The notes under the pieces are model-generated. The model was not told where the DNA came from. It was given only the letters and a program-made list of their open reading frames with translations, and did no database searches. From contig QKMZ01000006.1 of the NCBI GenBank assembly GCA_003242885.1, positions 1,106,295 to 1,170,294 on the forward strand: DNA of 64,000 bases, written 5' to 3'. Made by a program: the position numbers and the translations under genes. This DNA is from Candidatus Melainabacteria bacterium (GTDB taxonomy: Bacteria; Cyanobacteriota; Vampirovibrionia; Obscuribacterales; Obscuribacteraceae). Below are positions 42,820 to 51,274 of this stretch, one piece after another; within the stretch, counting starts at the first letter, position 1, and each line of letters begins with the position of its first letter.

Positions 42820-43218
42820 TTACTTCTTCACCATCGAGAATATCGAATAGAGATTGTTGTCTGTGTCATAGAAGTTAGTGCTCATACCGACATGATCGCC
42901 TGCTTCGCAAACGACTTCGCATTCGTTCTTGAAGTTGACGCCTTTCTTGACGAGCTCTTCGCGTGCTTCATGCACATTGTCGACAGAGAATACAATGATC
43001 GGTTGTCCTTCGACCTTTCCAGGATGCTTTTCGCCTGGCTTCATTCCATGCAATGCCAAAGTGGTGGCACCAGTTTCTAATTCAACCCAACCGTCTTCTT
43101 CGGACTTAACGGTCATTCCGAGAATGTCGCGATAGAAAGGAAGGGATTTCTTTGTGTCTTGAACGTACACAATGACGTAGCTCATTGTGGAAATCTTGAT
43201 TTCACTTTTAACTGCCAT
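42820..43218 (-). CDS. VOC-family (glyoxalase/bleomycin-resistance fold) protein
   Basis: 132 residues with the paired beta-alpha-beta-beta-beta pattern: YVIVYVQDTKKSLPFYRDILGM, DGWVELETGATTLALH, PIIVFSVDNVHEAREELVKKG and STNFYDTDNNLYSIFSM. Metal-ligand positions seen in glyoxalase I relatives are partly kept (His in ALHG, Asp/Asn near the C-terminus instead of Glu). Enzymatic activity cannot be assigned. RBS AAAGGA lies 8 bases before ATG 43218. Shares a bidirectional terminator with the SDR gene. Confidence 0.85.
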   Translation of the reverse strand: MAVKSEIKISTMSYVIVYVQDTKKSLPFYRDILGMTVKSEEDGWVELETGATTLALHGMKPGEKHPGKVEGQPIIVFSVDNVHEAREELVKKGVNFKNECEVVCEAGDHVGMSTNFYDTDNNLYSIFSMVKK

Positions 43219-43373
43219 TGGATTTTTCCTTTGCTTCTGTCAGTATTTTTGTAGATGGATTTCTGGAGCGCCCAATTGCTCCCGTCCCCGCCCTCAACAA
43301 GTGAGAGCAGAACGTCCTGCGCGGAATGCCGACAGAATAATATCCCATCGCAAAATAATTAGTATTAATGGAA

Positions 43374-44369
43374 TTATGCCAGGGCGGCAGCCAATGGAGC
43401 TGGAGCCTTGATTTGAGCTCTTTCTGTTTCTTCCACTGCTTCGGCTTCAATTGCCCACACATATAGGCAGGTATAGAAAGACGCGCGGATGTAGTTGCAC
43501 ATTGCAGTGACTACGACAACTGTAGATACCCACAAGAACGCTGCGAGGAAGAACAAAGGCGAGGTCTGCATTTGCAAGGCATAGGCGCCGAGGAATCCGG
43601 CAGCTCCACCAGCCCAAACCAATCCGGTTACGGCTTTGCAAATCAGTCCTACACCGACTTCGCCCACGCCAATTGTGAGCAGGTTGCCTTGAGCCATTCG
43701 GTCAGCACGCTTCAGGGCTCCCCAGAAAGACGTTCCTTCAATAACAATGGCAGGCAAAATTAAGTGTCCAGCTAAGGTCCAGAATACAGCGACAATTCCA
43801 GCAAGGAAGTCTACTCCGAATCCCATCCCTCCAGTACCGCCTTTACCGCGCAAACCGCGCGCGATAGTCTTGGCGATAAAGGTCGTGATGCCCAACATGA
43901 TTAGGGCTGGAAGACTTCTCAGTACTTCCTGGCAGGCGATATTCAGTTTGCCGGTGCCAGCGCCTTCGGTCAGGTGGCAATATACGAGAGCTGTGGTCAC
44001 ACCTTCCAGGAAACGGTTGGTGAGCCACCATACCGAGACAATCATCATTGCCACGATGCCCATATCCGTTCCGGCTCCGACCATATTGCCAAATCCGCTC
44101 GGGTCTGTTGGTCCGTTAAGCCCTGTCATTTGCATAAACTGCTCAGGGTTGCCGCTTCTCATCATTTGTTGTCCGGACTGCCCGAGGGTTTGCGCAACAC
44201 CTTGAACCTGCCCGCCAATCTTGGCGTTGCCTTGAACAAACAAGAGAATGGCAAAAAAGAAATTGCTGACGACGGTGAGAATCGAAGGCAATAACAGGCG
44301 CCAATCTTGCCAGCCCATCTTGATGCTGGCCATAATCATCCTGAAGCCGCGTCCAAACGATTCAAACAT
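43374..44369 (-). CDS. Multi-pass membrane protein (DUF6159-like)
   Basis: 331 residues. It begins MFESFGRGFRMIMASIKMGWQDWRLLLPSI, followed by about six membrane segments (about 30-47, 103-125, 148-168, 185-210, 230-260 and 270-300). A Gly/Gln/Met-rich loop lies at 50-100 and an Ala/Pro/Glu tail at the end. The start, with an amphipathic helix before TM1 and FFFAILLF, resembles DUF6159 proteins, but I am not certain. Function unknown. Preceded by a 214-base gap with a short hairpin and no gene. Confidence 0.6.
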   Translation of the reverse strand: MFESFGRGFRMIMASIKMGWQDWRLLLPSILTVVSNFFFAILLFVQGNAKIGGQVQGVAQTLGQSGQQMMRSGNPEQFMQMTGLNGPTDPSGFGNMVGAGTDMGIVAMMIVSVWWLTNRFLEGVTTALVYCHLTEGAGTGKLNIACQEVLRSLPALIMLGITTFIAKTIARGLRGKGGTGGMGFGVDFLAGIVAVFWTLAGHLILPAIVIEGTSFWGALKRADRMAQGNLLTIGVGEVGVGLICKAVTGLVWAGGAAGFLGAYALQMQTSPLFFLAAFLWVSTVVVVTAMCNYIRASFYTCLYVWAIEAEAVEETERAQIKAPAPLAAALA

Positions 44370-44557
44370 GACCTTTTAACCCTCGTGGGGAGTCGCTGAA
44401 ATGGGCGGAGCCCATGGAGCGAGTGGCGGAAACAATAAATTAGTAAGGTAAGAACTAAAGGCCTAATAGACCGTCACTAGTGTAATCAGTTGCCAAGCGA
44501 ATGTAAAGGCCTTTTGATGAATTTTGGCACCTGAAATTCACGTGGACGCAGGAAATG

Positions 44558-44572
44558 CGCCCCTATAGGGCG
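44558..44572 (-). terminator. Short hairpin after the long-chain acyl-CoA ligase gene
   Basis: CGCCC-CTATA-GGGCG, 11 bases past the ligase stop on the minus strand, followed by CATTTCC. The weak U-tract makes termination uncertain. It contains GGGCGGTAT at its edge, similar to the palindromes near 15860. Confidence 0.35.
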
Positions 44573-44583
44573 GTATTTAACCA

Positions 44584-46443
44584 CTATTTCGAGGTTTCTG
44601 GCACCCCGCCACCCACCTCAATGTCGTCCGCTTCATAGCAAGAATCGAGCAAAGCCTTGTATTTCTCAGTAATTACCTTGCGTTTTACCTTGAATGTTGG
44701 AGTCAGTTCATCGTTTTCAACTGTAAAGTCGTGCTCCAGAATGATGAATTTCTTGATTCGCTCGAAATTTGCCAGAGGCTCATTCTTTCGCTTTACGACC
44801 GCTTCCACTTCTTCCCGGACTTTGGGGTGCTGGGTGAGGGCTTCTAAATCGTCCACAGGTAAGGCGTGGGTTTCTGCAAAGGTTCGCAAGCCATCTGGGC
44901 TCAAGGTTATGAGCGCCGTGACGAACTTTCTTCTGTCTCCATAGACAAGGATGTGGCTGATCAGATGTTCGCCCTTAAACAGGTTTTCTATGTACTGAGG
45001 CGCAACGTGCTTGCCGTTGGAGGTAATGATGATGTCTTTCTTCCGGTCTTTGATCCTGAGTCTTCCTGAAGCATCGATTTCTCCTATATCTCCAGTCGAG
45101 AACCATCCGTCTGAAAGGGCAGCTTTAGTGGCTTCTTCGTTTTTGTAATAGCCGACAAATATTGACGGTCCTTTCACAAGAATCTCCCCGTCATCGGCAA
45201 TTTTTACTTCAACGCCGGGCACGGGCTTGCCGACGGTGCCAGGGTGATTTTCGTCGGGCGTATTGCAAGCAACTGGTGCCGTTGTTTCGGTCAGCCCATA
45301 ACCTTCAACAATATTGAGCCCAATGATCTCGAAAAACTCTTGTACGTTAGGCGAGAGTGGTGCTGCACCCGAAACCATAACGCGCAGCCGGCCGCCAAAT
45401 CGACGCCTGATCCTCGAGAAAACCAGGCGGTCAGCAACTCTCAATTCCGCTTTGAGAATTTGATTGACGATGTGGTCTTCGTGTTTAAATTGCGCTGCTT
45501 TTCTATAATGCAAAGCACGTTTGCCTAATGCCATTGCCCAGCGAATCAGGTATTGCTGCGGTTTGGGCAGCTTGCGAATTTCTACTTGTATGCGCTGATA
45601 CGCTTTTTCATAAAAACGCGGCACGCCGTTGAGCACGGTCGGACGCACTTCTATCATATTCTTCGGTACTTGCTCGATGCTCTCGGCAAAAGCGACAACA
45701 AGTCCTTCGAAGATGGAGATCATCTGCCCGCCTACTCTTTCGTAGACGTGTGAAAGCGGCAGGAAAGAAAGTGCAAGGTCGTTTTCATTCAAACCGACAA
45801 GCACATGCATGGCTTCGCAAACAGCCATGATGTTGGAATGCAGTAGCATAGCGCCTTTTGGAATGCCCGTCGTGCCCGATGTATAAACGATCGTCGCCAG
45901 ATCTTCGGACTTTAGATTCTTGATTCTTTCAGGCAATGCTTTCGAGTCTTTGCCCAACTGAATCTCGCCGTGCTCAAGAAGCTGATTCCAGCTCAACGTT
46001 TTGAAGCGTGGATCCGTTGTCTTGGGTTCTCCTTCCAGCAATACGACGAATCGCAATGTTTCCGGTAATTCTTTAGCGTCTTGAATTTTGCGCAATTGCA
46101 ATTCGTTCTCGCAAAATACTCCAACAGCATCACTATGTCGCACCAAAAATTGAGCTTCAGGTGCGGCGAGTGTCGGGTAAATCGGCACTGTGACTGCGCC
46201 GACTGAAAGAGATGCAAGATCAGCCCAAGTCCAGTGTGGACGGCTTTGCGACATTATCGCCAATTTTTCGCCTGGCACCACCGACAAGCTCAGCAGTCCA
46301 CCGGCTGTCAATTCAACAGTGCGTCCGTGTTCGCGCCAGATGACAGGGCGAAACTTGCCATCCACTTTGTGCATGATGGCTGGTCGCTCGGACATTGTTG
46401 CCACGCGCTCCCAAAAGACATCGACAATGGTTTTGTACGTCAA
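44584..46443 (-). CDS. Long-chain fatty-acid-CoA ligase (FadD15/FAA1-like)
   Basis: 619 residues from TTG 46443. This start overlaps the cutA stop by 4 bases (TTGA) and has AAAGG 8 bases upstream; longer frames reach 46533 inside cutA without a site. ANL motifs: YTSGTTGIPKG, LPLSHVYERVGG (a long-chain ligase hallmark), GYGLTETTAP, GYYKNEEAT, STGDIGEIDASGRLRIKDRKKDIIITSNGKHVAPQ. The C-terminal catalytic Lys region is FKVKRK. Activates long-chain fatty acids, probably at the inner membrane. Translationally coupled to cutA, for no obvious functional reason. Confidence 0.92.
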   Translation of the reverse strand: MTYKTIVDVFWERVATMSERPAIMHKVDGKFRPVIWREHGRTVELTAGGLLSLSVVPGEKLAIMSQSRPHWTWADLASLSVGAVTVPIYPTLAAPEAQFLVRHSDAVGVFCENELQLRKIQDAKELPETLRFVVLLEGEPKTTDPRFKTLSWNQLLEHGEIQLGKDSKALPERIKNLKSEDLATIVYTSGTTGIPKGAMLLHSNIMAVCEAMHVLVGLNENDLALSFLPLSHVYERVGGQMISIFEGLVVAFAESIEQVPKNMIEVRPTVLNGVPRFYEKAYQRIQVEIRKLPKPQQYLIRWAMALGKRALHYRKAAQFKHEDHIVNQILKAELRVADRLVFSRIRRRFGGRLRVMVSGAAPLSPNVQEFFEIIGLNIVEGYGLTETTAPVACNTPDENHPGTVGKPVPGVEVKIADDGEILVKGPSIFVGYYKNEEATKAALSDGWFSTGDIGEIDASGRLRIKDRKKDIIITSNGKHVAPQYIENLFKGEHLISHILVYGDRRKFVTALITLSPDGLRTFAETHALPVDDLEALTQHPKVREEVEAVVKRKNEPLANFERIKKFIILEHDFTVENDELTPTFKVKRKVITEKYKALLDSCYEADDIEVGGGVPETSK

Positions 46444-46787
46444 GTTTTTTGCCTTTCGCCTTGCGCTTGTAGTAAAACGGACTGATTGAGCCATCTCAGG
46501 TAAGGCTCGTGACCTTCCACTATTGGAACACAAATTATCTCCGGCACTTCATAAGAATGAATTGCCCGTATCTTTGATTCTAGATCAGCCCAGACAGCCA
46601 AGTTCGATTTCACAATGAGAAGAGCCTCGTCTTCATCGACGGTCAGCTTCCCTTCCCATTTATAGACCGATTTGATGGACGGCAAAATGTTCACGCAGGC
46701 TGCAAGGTTGCTTTCAATCAGCTGTTCTGCAAAGTTTTGCGATGCCACTGCCGGGCAAGTGACAAAAACAACAACTTCCTCTGACAT
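46440..46787 (-). CDS. cutA: CutA-type trimeric signalling-like protein
   Basis: 115 residues with the CutA pattern: VVFVTCPAVASQNFAEQLIESNLAACVNILP, SVYKWEGKL, DEDEALLIVKSN, IRAIHSYEVPEIICVPIVEGHEPYLRWL. CutA forms PII-like trimers; it was first linked to divalent-cation tolerance in E. coli, but its role elsewhere is unsettled. ATG 46787 is clear. The stop overlaps the next gene start by 4 bases. Confidence 0.95.
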   Translation of the reverse strand: MSEEVVVFVTCPAVASQNFAEQLIESNLAACVNILPSIKSVYKWEGKLTVDEDEALLIVKSNLAVWADLESKIRAIHSYEVPEIICVPIVEGHEPYLRWLNQSVLLQAQGERQKT

Positions 46788-46817
46788 CAGCTAATTCTGT
46801 CTCCTGCTTGCTGGTAT

Positions 46818-47918
46818 CTAACTTCTGTCTTTCAACAATTCAGTGCCGGCTTCATTGATAAAATCGCCAAGCAACTCCGCAATTCTTCTAAAGCCATCCG
46901 GTTGTAATCGCGGCATCCGGTAGCGTTTGTGCATTTTTACAACTACCAGTGGCACTGCAAGCTCTTCGGCAATGAAATCAACAATGGGTCTTTGAGAATA
47001 ATCGAAAGAATCAGTTGCAACAGGCTCAAGCGCTGAAAGCGAGAGCCTCAGTCTATTCATGTAGTCATCATTGAGCGACTGACTCGGACCTGCCGTAAAC
47101 AGCTGTAGACCAGGTGCTTGATGCCACGATGCTCCGACCAGCATTACTACAAGACCCACTTGTCCAGTTTTGACGATATCGGCAAGAGCCCTTCTGAATG
47201 GTGTTTCTAAATAGAAGCAAGGGTCTGCGACGCAACAATAATTTGTGGTCAACGCATGACAGCCGCTTGTTCTGTGCAATAAAGTGGCGAGGCTGCCTGT
47301 ATATGTATCCGGCTCCTGAAACTCGCCTTCGCGCCAGTAAGCAGTGGCGTGCGGAGCCATAACCAAGATTGGCAAATCACCGCCGACGAATTGATAGTCA
47401 GGCTCGCCAGCGCTGGGAAATTGCTCGTAGCGCTCGGCGATGTTGCTTTCGTAATTCAGTGCCCAGAGCAGCGGCGACGCGTGCGGCTGCTCTTCAAGCA
47501 AGTAGTTGATCGCCATGTCGATGTCGCCAAAACGAGCTTGCGAATGGGAAAGCACCCAAGGGCTGAATGGCGAATTACCAACGACGGTGACCATTTTGCC
47601 GGTGCGATGCGCGTAAAAGATTTCCATCGCTGCGGCATAGCTTGGGCGATGCAGATTGGCGAGCAGTGCGTCGCATTGGTCGATTAAATCGAGAGCCCGT
47701 TTTACCTTTTGCTCTGTAGTGTCGTTGAGAAGCTCGACACCTTCCAGTTGTTCGAACGCTGCCAGATCTGAATAAGCAAATTCCAGAGGATTGACGACCT
47801 TGAGACCGTACTTCCTCAATTTATTCATAGCAATCGAGCGCCAATCGAATTCAGCACCTTGGCTAACCAATTCGTTGTGGTCGATTGTTCCGCCTGTAAG
47901 GTAAATGGAAGACAACAT
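46818..47918 (-). CDS. Fusion: nucleoside 2-deoxyribosyltransferase-like + N-formylglutamate-amidohydrolase-like
   Basis: 366 residues with two domains. Residues 1-150: IYLTGGTID, EFDWRSIAM, LKVVNPLEF, QCDALLANLHRPSYAAAMEIFYAHRTGK and WVLSHSQARFGDI. This is the order of the nucleoside 2-deoxyribosyltransferase fold, with the likely catalytic Glu in AAAMEIFYA. Residues 180-366: LPILVMAPHATAYWREGEF, then DTYTGSLATLLH, resembling the start of N-formylglutamate amidohydrolases (a PHxG-like motif, here PHAT), followed by RRALADIVKTG and LVVMLVGASWHQ. I infer a nucleotide- or amide-related enzyme; the reaction is unknown. It lies 30 bases before cutA on the same strand. Confidence 0.65.
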   Translation of the reverse strand: MLSSIYLTGGTIDHNELVSQGAEFDWRSIAMNKLRKYGLKVVNPLEFAYSDLAAFEQLEGVELLNDTTEQKVKRALDLIDQCDALLANLHRPSYAAAMEIFYAHRTGKMVTVVGNSPFSPWVLSHSQARFGDIDMAINYLLEEQPHASPLLWALNYESNIAERYEQFPSAGEPDYQFVGGDLPILVMAPHATAYWREGEFQEPDTYTGSLATLLHRTSGCHALTTNYCCVADPCFYLETPFRRALADIVKTGQVGLVVMLVGASWHQAPGLQLFTAGPSQSLNDDYMNRLRLSLSALEPVATDSFDYSQRPIVDFIAEELAVPLVVVKMHKRYRMPRLQPDGFRRIAELLGDFINEAGTELLKDRS

Positions 47919-48021
47919 TGGTTTCCGACACTCCCTCTAGGGTAATTATTTGCGACTCTCGAACGGTTATATTAGTTCCGTAGTGAGAAACACCAATTAC
48001 ACTGGGCTTCAAGCATACGCT

Positions 48022-48027
48022 TATAAT
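48022..48027 (+). promoter_or_regulatory. Perfect TATAAT -10 box, possible promoter of the DUF3465 gene
   Basis: TATAAT with a weak TTACAC 19 bases upstream. It would leave a leader of about 120 bases before TTG 48154. The remaining part of the 47919-48153 gap shows no gene. Confidence 0.3.
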
Positions 48028-48153
48028 CTGAGCTGCTCACTATATACCACAGGACCGCTGTTTCACGCTGAAGAGCAGTTATCGCAAATCGCCATATGGC
48101 CGCTAGGCAAGCAATATACAGGCAATCGTGACCGTACATGAGGTGCATACAGA

Positions 48154-48654
48154 TTGAAGCAAAATTCCATGTTTAGCGCGTTTTTGCACAAAACTCGCGG
48201 TTTTTTGGTTGGATTCAACGCCCTGGTTGCTTGTTGCATAGTCGTCACGGGCTGCGCTCAGGCGCAAAATCCTGTGGCGAATCAGCAGGGGCAAACATCT
48301 TATCCTGCTTCTCAAGCAAGTTTGGGTGATGCTGAAGCTATTCGCGCACAGCAGTTGCAGTTGGTTAAGGTGCCGGTGACGGTGACCGCACCGGTCAAGA
48401 AAATGCTCAAGTATGACGACCGGGGGCTCCCACACGAAAAGTTTTTGCTCTTGCTTTCTAATGGTTCAACCATTTTGGTGGCGCACAATACCAAAATGGC
48501 GCCATATGTTCCGCTGCAAGCGGGCGACACGGTGACTGTTTGCGGTGAGTTCATTTGGAACCCAAAGGGTGGTTTGATCCACTGGACGCATCACACAGAC
48601 TCCCCCAACCATAAGGGCGGTTATATTGACTTCAACGGCAAGCGTTATGAGTAG
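48154..48654 (+). CDS. DUF3465 lipoprotein
   Basis: 166 residues from TTG 48154 (AGGTG 8 bases upstream). The N-terminal hydrophobic segment ends in the lipobox VTGC, with Cys about residue 34. The rest matches DUF3465: VKKMLKYDDRGLPHEKFLL, STILVAHNTKMAP, LQAGDTVTVCGEFIWNPKGG and IHWTHHTD followed by HKGGYIDFNGKRY. It looks like an OB-fold-type small domain. Probably attached to the periplasmic face of a membrane; function unknown. Confidence 0.85.
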   Translation: MKQNSMFSAFLHKTRGFLVGFNALVACCIVVTGCAQAQNPVANQQGQTSYPASQASLGDAEAIRAQQLQLVKVPVTVTAPVKKMLKYDDRGLPHEKFLLLLSNGSTILVAHNTKMAPYVPLQAGDTVTVCGEFIWNPKGGLIHWTHHTDSPNHKGGYIDFNGKRYE

Positions 48655-48697
48655 AGTTGCTTTTGCGCTCTTTTGGAATCTAGTGCTGCCTTGAAAA

Positions 48698-49204
48698 TTA
48701 TTTGGCGCCGATTAAGTTTGCGATTTTTGGATTCAAGAACCACTTCAGTGTGCCCGGCCAGGATGGCGGCAAGTCTTGCACATCCACACGTATGACAGCG
48801 GCTTTCTTGAACGGAATCATGACTTCTGGTCCAGCCATCATCAAGTCGGCAGCCAGTCTTCCAATGTCAGGTTCGTGACCGACCATGAAAATGTCTTCGA
48901 ATGGCGGCAGCTTTTTCAGATTTTTGAACACTTCGCTTGAAGTGCCACCAGGCGCCAATCCGTCAGCAATCTTCAATTCAGTATCGGTGCCTAGCACTGA
49001 GTGAATGATTTCCGCAGTCTGGCGTGCGCGTGTGAGCGGGCTGCTTACAACCAAGGTCGGTTTTGCATTCAGCCGTTTCAAGGCATTCGCAATCATTTTG
49101 GTTTCGGCACGTCCATCGTCAGTAAGTGGACGTTGAGAATCATTCAGGATTGCTCCGCCCAAACGTTCGACCGCAGTCGCATGTCTCATCAAATATATTT
49201 TCAT
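48698..49204 (-). CDS. sixA: SixA-type phosphohistidine phosphatase
   Basis: 168 residues of the histidine phosphatase superfamily. The catalytic LMRHATA (His in RHA), RPLTDDGR, VVSSPLTRARQTAE and the second catalytic His in FMVGHEPDIGRLAADL are all present. SixA removes phosphate from histidine-phosphotransfer domains, so it can dampen histidine-kinase phosphorelays. Two histidine kinases lie 2 kb away, a link by context only. Convergent with the DUF3465 gene and divergent from ruvX. Confidence 0.9.
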   Translation of the reverse strand: MKIYLMRHATAVERLGGAILNDSQRPLTDDGRAETKMIANALKRLNAKPTLVVSSPLTRARQTAEIIHSVLGTDTELKIADGLAPGGTSSEVFKNLKKLPPFEDIFMVGHEPDIGRLAADLMMAGPEVMIPFKKAAVIRVDVQDLPPSWPGTLKWFLNPKIANLIGAK

Positions 49205-49295
49205 GACGGCATATTCTACCTGAGATGGGTCCTAGTCATCCCTGGTTAGATGCTTCTTCATTCCGCCCGCGGCTCTGGTCCAGTAATATGTTCAA

Positions 49296-49733
49296 ATGAG
49301 CCACAAACCACGAATCATCGGTCTTGACATTGGTGACTCCAGAATTGGAGTAGCTATATCGGACCCACTCGGCACCACTGCTGCCGGAATCGAAGCAATT
49401 CACCGTGTCAGTTTGGCTGAAGATCTAGAAGCTGTAAAACAGATTGCCGAACGTCACGGTGCTGTTGAAATCGTGCTTGGTTTTCCCCAGAGTTTTGACG
49501 GCTCGGATTCATCGCCTGTGGAGAAGATCAGAGCGTTTGGACGCAAACTTGCGCAGGTGACTGGTTTGCCTATTGTTTACGAAGACGAACGTCTCACTAC
49601 GATTTCTACAATTCGTACTTTGACTGTTCAAGGCTTTAAGGCAAACAAAGGCAAAGAGTTGGACGATATGCAAGCGGCAGCGATTATTTTGCAAAAATTC
49701 CTCGATCGAAAAGAGCCACCGCCGTCGGCTTGA
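49296..49733 (+). CDS. ruvX: Putative pre-16S rRNA nuclease / Holliday-junction resolvase-like
   Basis: 145 residues of the RNase H-fold YqgF/RuvX family: IIGLDIGDSRIGVAISDPLG (first catalytic Asp), EIVLGFPQSFDGSD with the acidic residue, YEDERLTTISTIRTL and LDDMQAAAIILQKFLD with the last catalytic Asp. YqgF processes the 5' end of 16S rRNA; a resolvase role is suggested by fold. Starts ATG 49296 and is followed after 24 bases by the ClC gene. Confidence 0.93.
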   Translation: MSHKPRIIGLDIGDSRIGVAISDPLGTTAAGIEAIHRVSLAEDLEAVKQIAERHGAVEIVLGFPQSFDGSDSSPVEKIRAFGRKLAQVTGLPIVYEDERLTTISTIRTLTVQGFKANKGKELDDMQAAAIILQKFLDRKEPPPSA

Positions 49734-49757
49734 CGCGGCAATTAAGCGGTTTTAGAA

Positions 49758-51134
49758 GTGAACAGTTTAAATAGGCTCTTCGAGTCGATACTTGCAAAGC
49801 GAACAAGTCAACCTGGCACTACGGGTGATGGCGAGCAGGAAGGCGCTGGTGCGACTGCCTCTGAAAAACCAAAACAACAATCACCAATCAATGTTGTCGA
49901 AATTGTTGCGGTGGGCATTCTTACTGCCGCTGCTGCTTTTGTTTTAAGTAAGTCAGTTGGATGGCTGGGGGCGCTAAGAATTCAGCTTTCGCAATCGGGA
50001 AATGTTTGGGTCTTGCCTCTATTTGGTTTTGTTGGTGGTGTGCTCTGCGGAATAATCGTTAAGTACATAGCACCGGAAATTACCGGTAGTGGCATTCCTC
50101 AAGTGAAGGGATTTCTGCGAGGTCGTCCGATTCGCATGAATCTGGTCTCTCTTCTGGCAAAACTGGCTGCAGGGATTCTTTCCCTCGGCTGCGGGCTGCC
50201 TCTTGGACGTGAAGGACCGACGGTTCAAATTGGCGCATCTCTTGCCGGCATGTTTGTCTCGCTGCTTAAGAGCGGAGAAAAGTTGAAGAGGCACTTCATT
50301 GCAGCCGGTGCAGGAGCAGGACTCGCGGCCGCTTTCAACGCACCACTAGCGGGTGTTATTTTCGTTGTCGAAGAGTTGGTACGCGAAGTATCCAGTACGT
50401 TTGTAATAACTGCTGGTTTGGCTTGCTTTGCAGCTGCAACGATGTCGGACTTGCTCGGAAATCATTCATTGGATTTGTCTTCACACACAGATTTTCCGAC
50501 TTGTGTTTTTCACTTCGCTGATATTCCATATTTGATAATTCTGGGCATTGTATGTGGTGCGCTGGGGTCATTTTTTAATTGGTTGATTATCAAAGGGATG
50601 ACCTATCGAGCAAAAATATTCAAGCAAAACTACCCTCTTTCAATCGGCCTTGCTGGTTTGATTAGTGGGCTCACCGTGACTCTTTTGCCGGTTGGGATGC
50701 ACAACTTCGCTGGAATAAAGTATCTGATCATTGGTCACACTCCAGGGCTTGAGTTTGCTGCGATGGTTTTATCTGTCTCCTTCTTTGTCACTACAATTTC
50801 GTATGTTTCCGGTGCGCCCGGAGGACTTTTTGGACCCAGTCTTACCATCGGCGCAGCGACCGGATATCTGCTGGGCGCCACCGAATTAGGTGAATGGGCA
50901 AGTGCGTCGAATGCGCCCGACTTGTTTGCTCTGGCGGGAATGGGAGCCTTTTTCAGTGGGGTCGCTCGAGTGCCGATTACGGCGACTGTTATTGTTTTTG
51001 AAATCACTCGCGACTTCAATTTGTTATTGCCATTACTGATGACGACCATGGTAGCGTATACGGTAGGTGAAAAAATCTACGCCGGTTCGCTCTACGATCG
51101 CTTGCTTGATTTAAGCGACAGTTCTAAAAAATAA
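49758..51134 (+). CDS. ClC-type chloride channel / H+:Cl- antiporter
   Basis: 458 residues with about ten membrane segments and the ClC selectivity motifs: GSGIPQVKGFLRG, GREGPTVQIGA and GGLFGPSLTIGA. A ClC Tyr-bearing C-terminal segment cannot be confirmed by eye. In GREGP the Glu that acts as the external gate is present. The position of the internal proton Glu in E. coli-type antiporters (after the HGLI region) appears as HFIAAGAGAGLAAAFNAPLAGVIFVVEEL, which contains EE. The N-terminal 45 residues are polar and disordered. Start GTG 49758. Confidence 0.9.
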   Translation: MNSLNRLFESILAKRTSQPGTTGDGEQEGAGATASEKPKQQSPINVVEIVAVGILTAAAAFVLSKSVGWLGALRIQLSQSGNVWVLPLFGFVGGVLCGIIVKYIAPEITGSGIPQVKGFLRGRPIRMNLVSLLAKLAAGILSLGCGLPLGREGPTVQIGASLAGMFVSLLKSGEKLKRHFIAAGAGAGLAAAFNAPLAGVIFVVEELVREVSSTFVITAGLACFAAATMSDLLGNHSLDLSSHTDFPTCVFHFADIPYLIILGIVCGALGSFFNWLIIKGMTYRAKIFKQNYPLSIGLAGLISGLTVTLLPVGMHNFAGIKYLIIGHTPGLEFAAMVLSVSFFVTTISYVSGAPGGLFGPSLTIGAATGYLLGATELGEWASASNAPDLFALAGMGAFFSGVARVPITATVIVFEITRDFNLLLPLLMTTMVAYTVGEKIYAGSLYDRLLDLSDSSKK

Positions 51135-51145
51135 GACCATTGCTG

Positions 51146-51171
51146 TAGGGGCGACGCCTGGCGTTGCCCGG
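51146..51171. repeat. Compact REP-like hairpin
   Basis: TAGGGGCGACGCCTGGCGTTGCCCGG: GGGCGACGCC pairs with GGCGTTGCCC with one G-T pair. TAGGGGCG hairpins of this kind are frequent dispersed repeats in many bacterial genomes; the imperfect element at 26304-26415 looks related. It may end the ClC transcript. Confidence 0.45.
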
Positions 51172-51216
51172 TTTATAGATACAGTCGACGCATGGCATCG
51201 ACCGTACGTTGTTAAA

Positions 51217-51262
51217 TTCGAATCTATACTCCCTTCGAATCTATACTCCTGTCGAATCTACA
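51217..51262. repeat. Tandem 17-base repeat, about 2.7 copies
   Basis: TTCGAATCTATACTCCC at 51217, repeated at 51234 (one base changed at the end) and partly at 51251 (GTCGAATCTACA), with an exact period of 17. It lies between the converging ClC and histidine kinase genes. Confidence 0.75.
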
Positions 51263-51274
51263 TTGATGCCGAAT

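Noticed and set aside
51216..51262. Possible tRNA T-arm (TTCGAATC)
   Set aside because: The TTCGAATC belongs to the 17-base tandem repeat; no acceptor, D or anticodon stem can be built around it.
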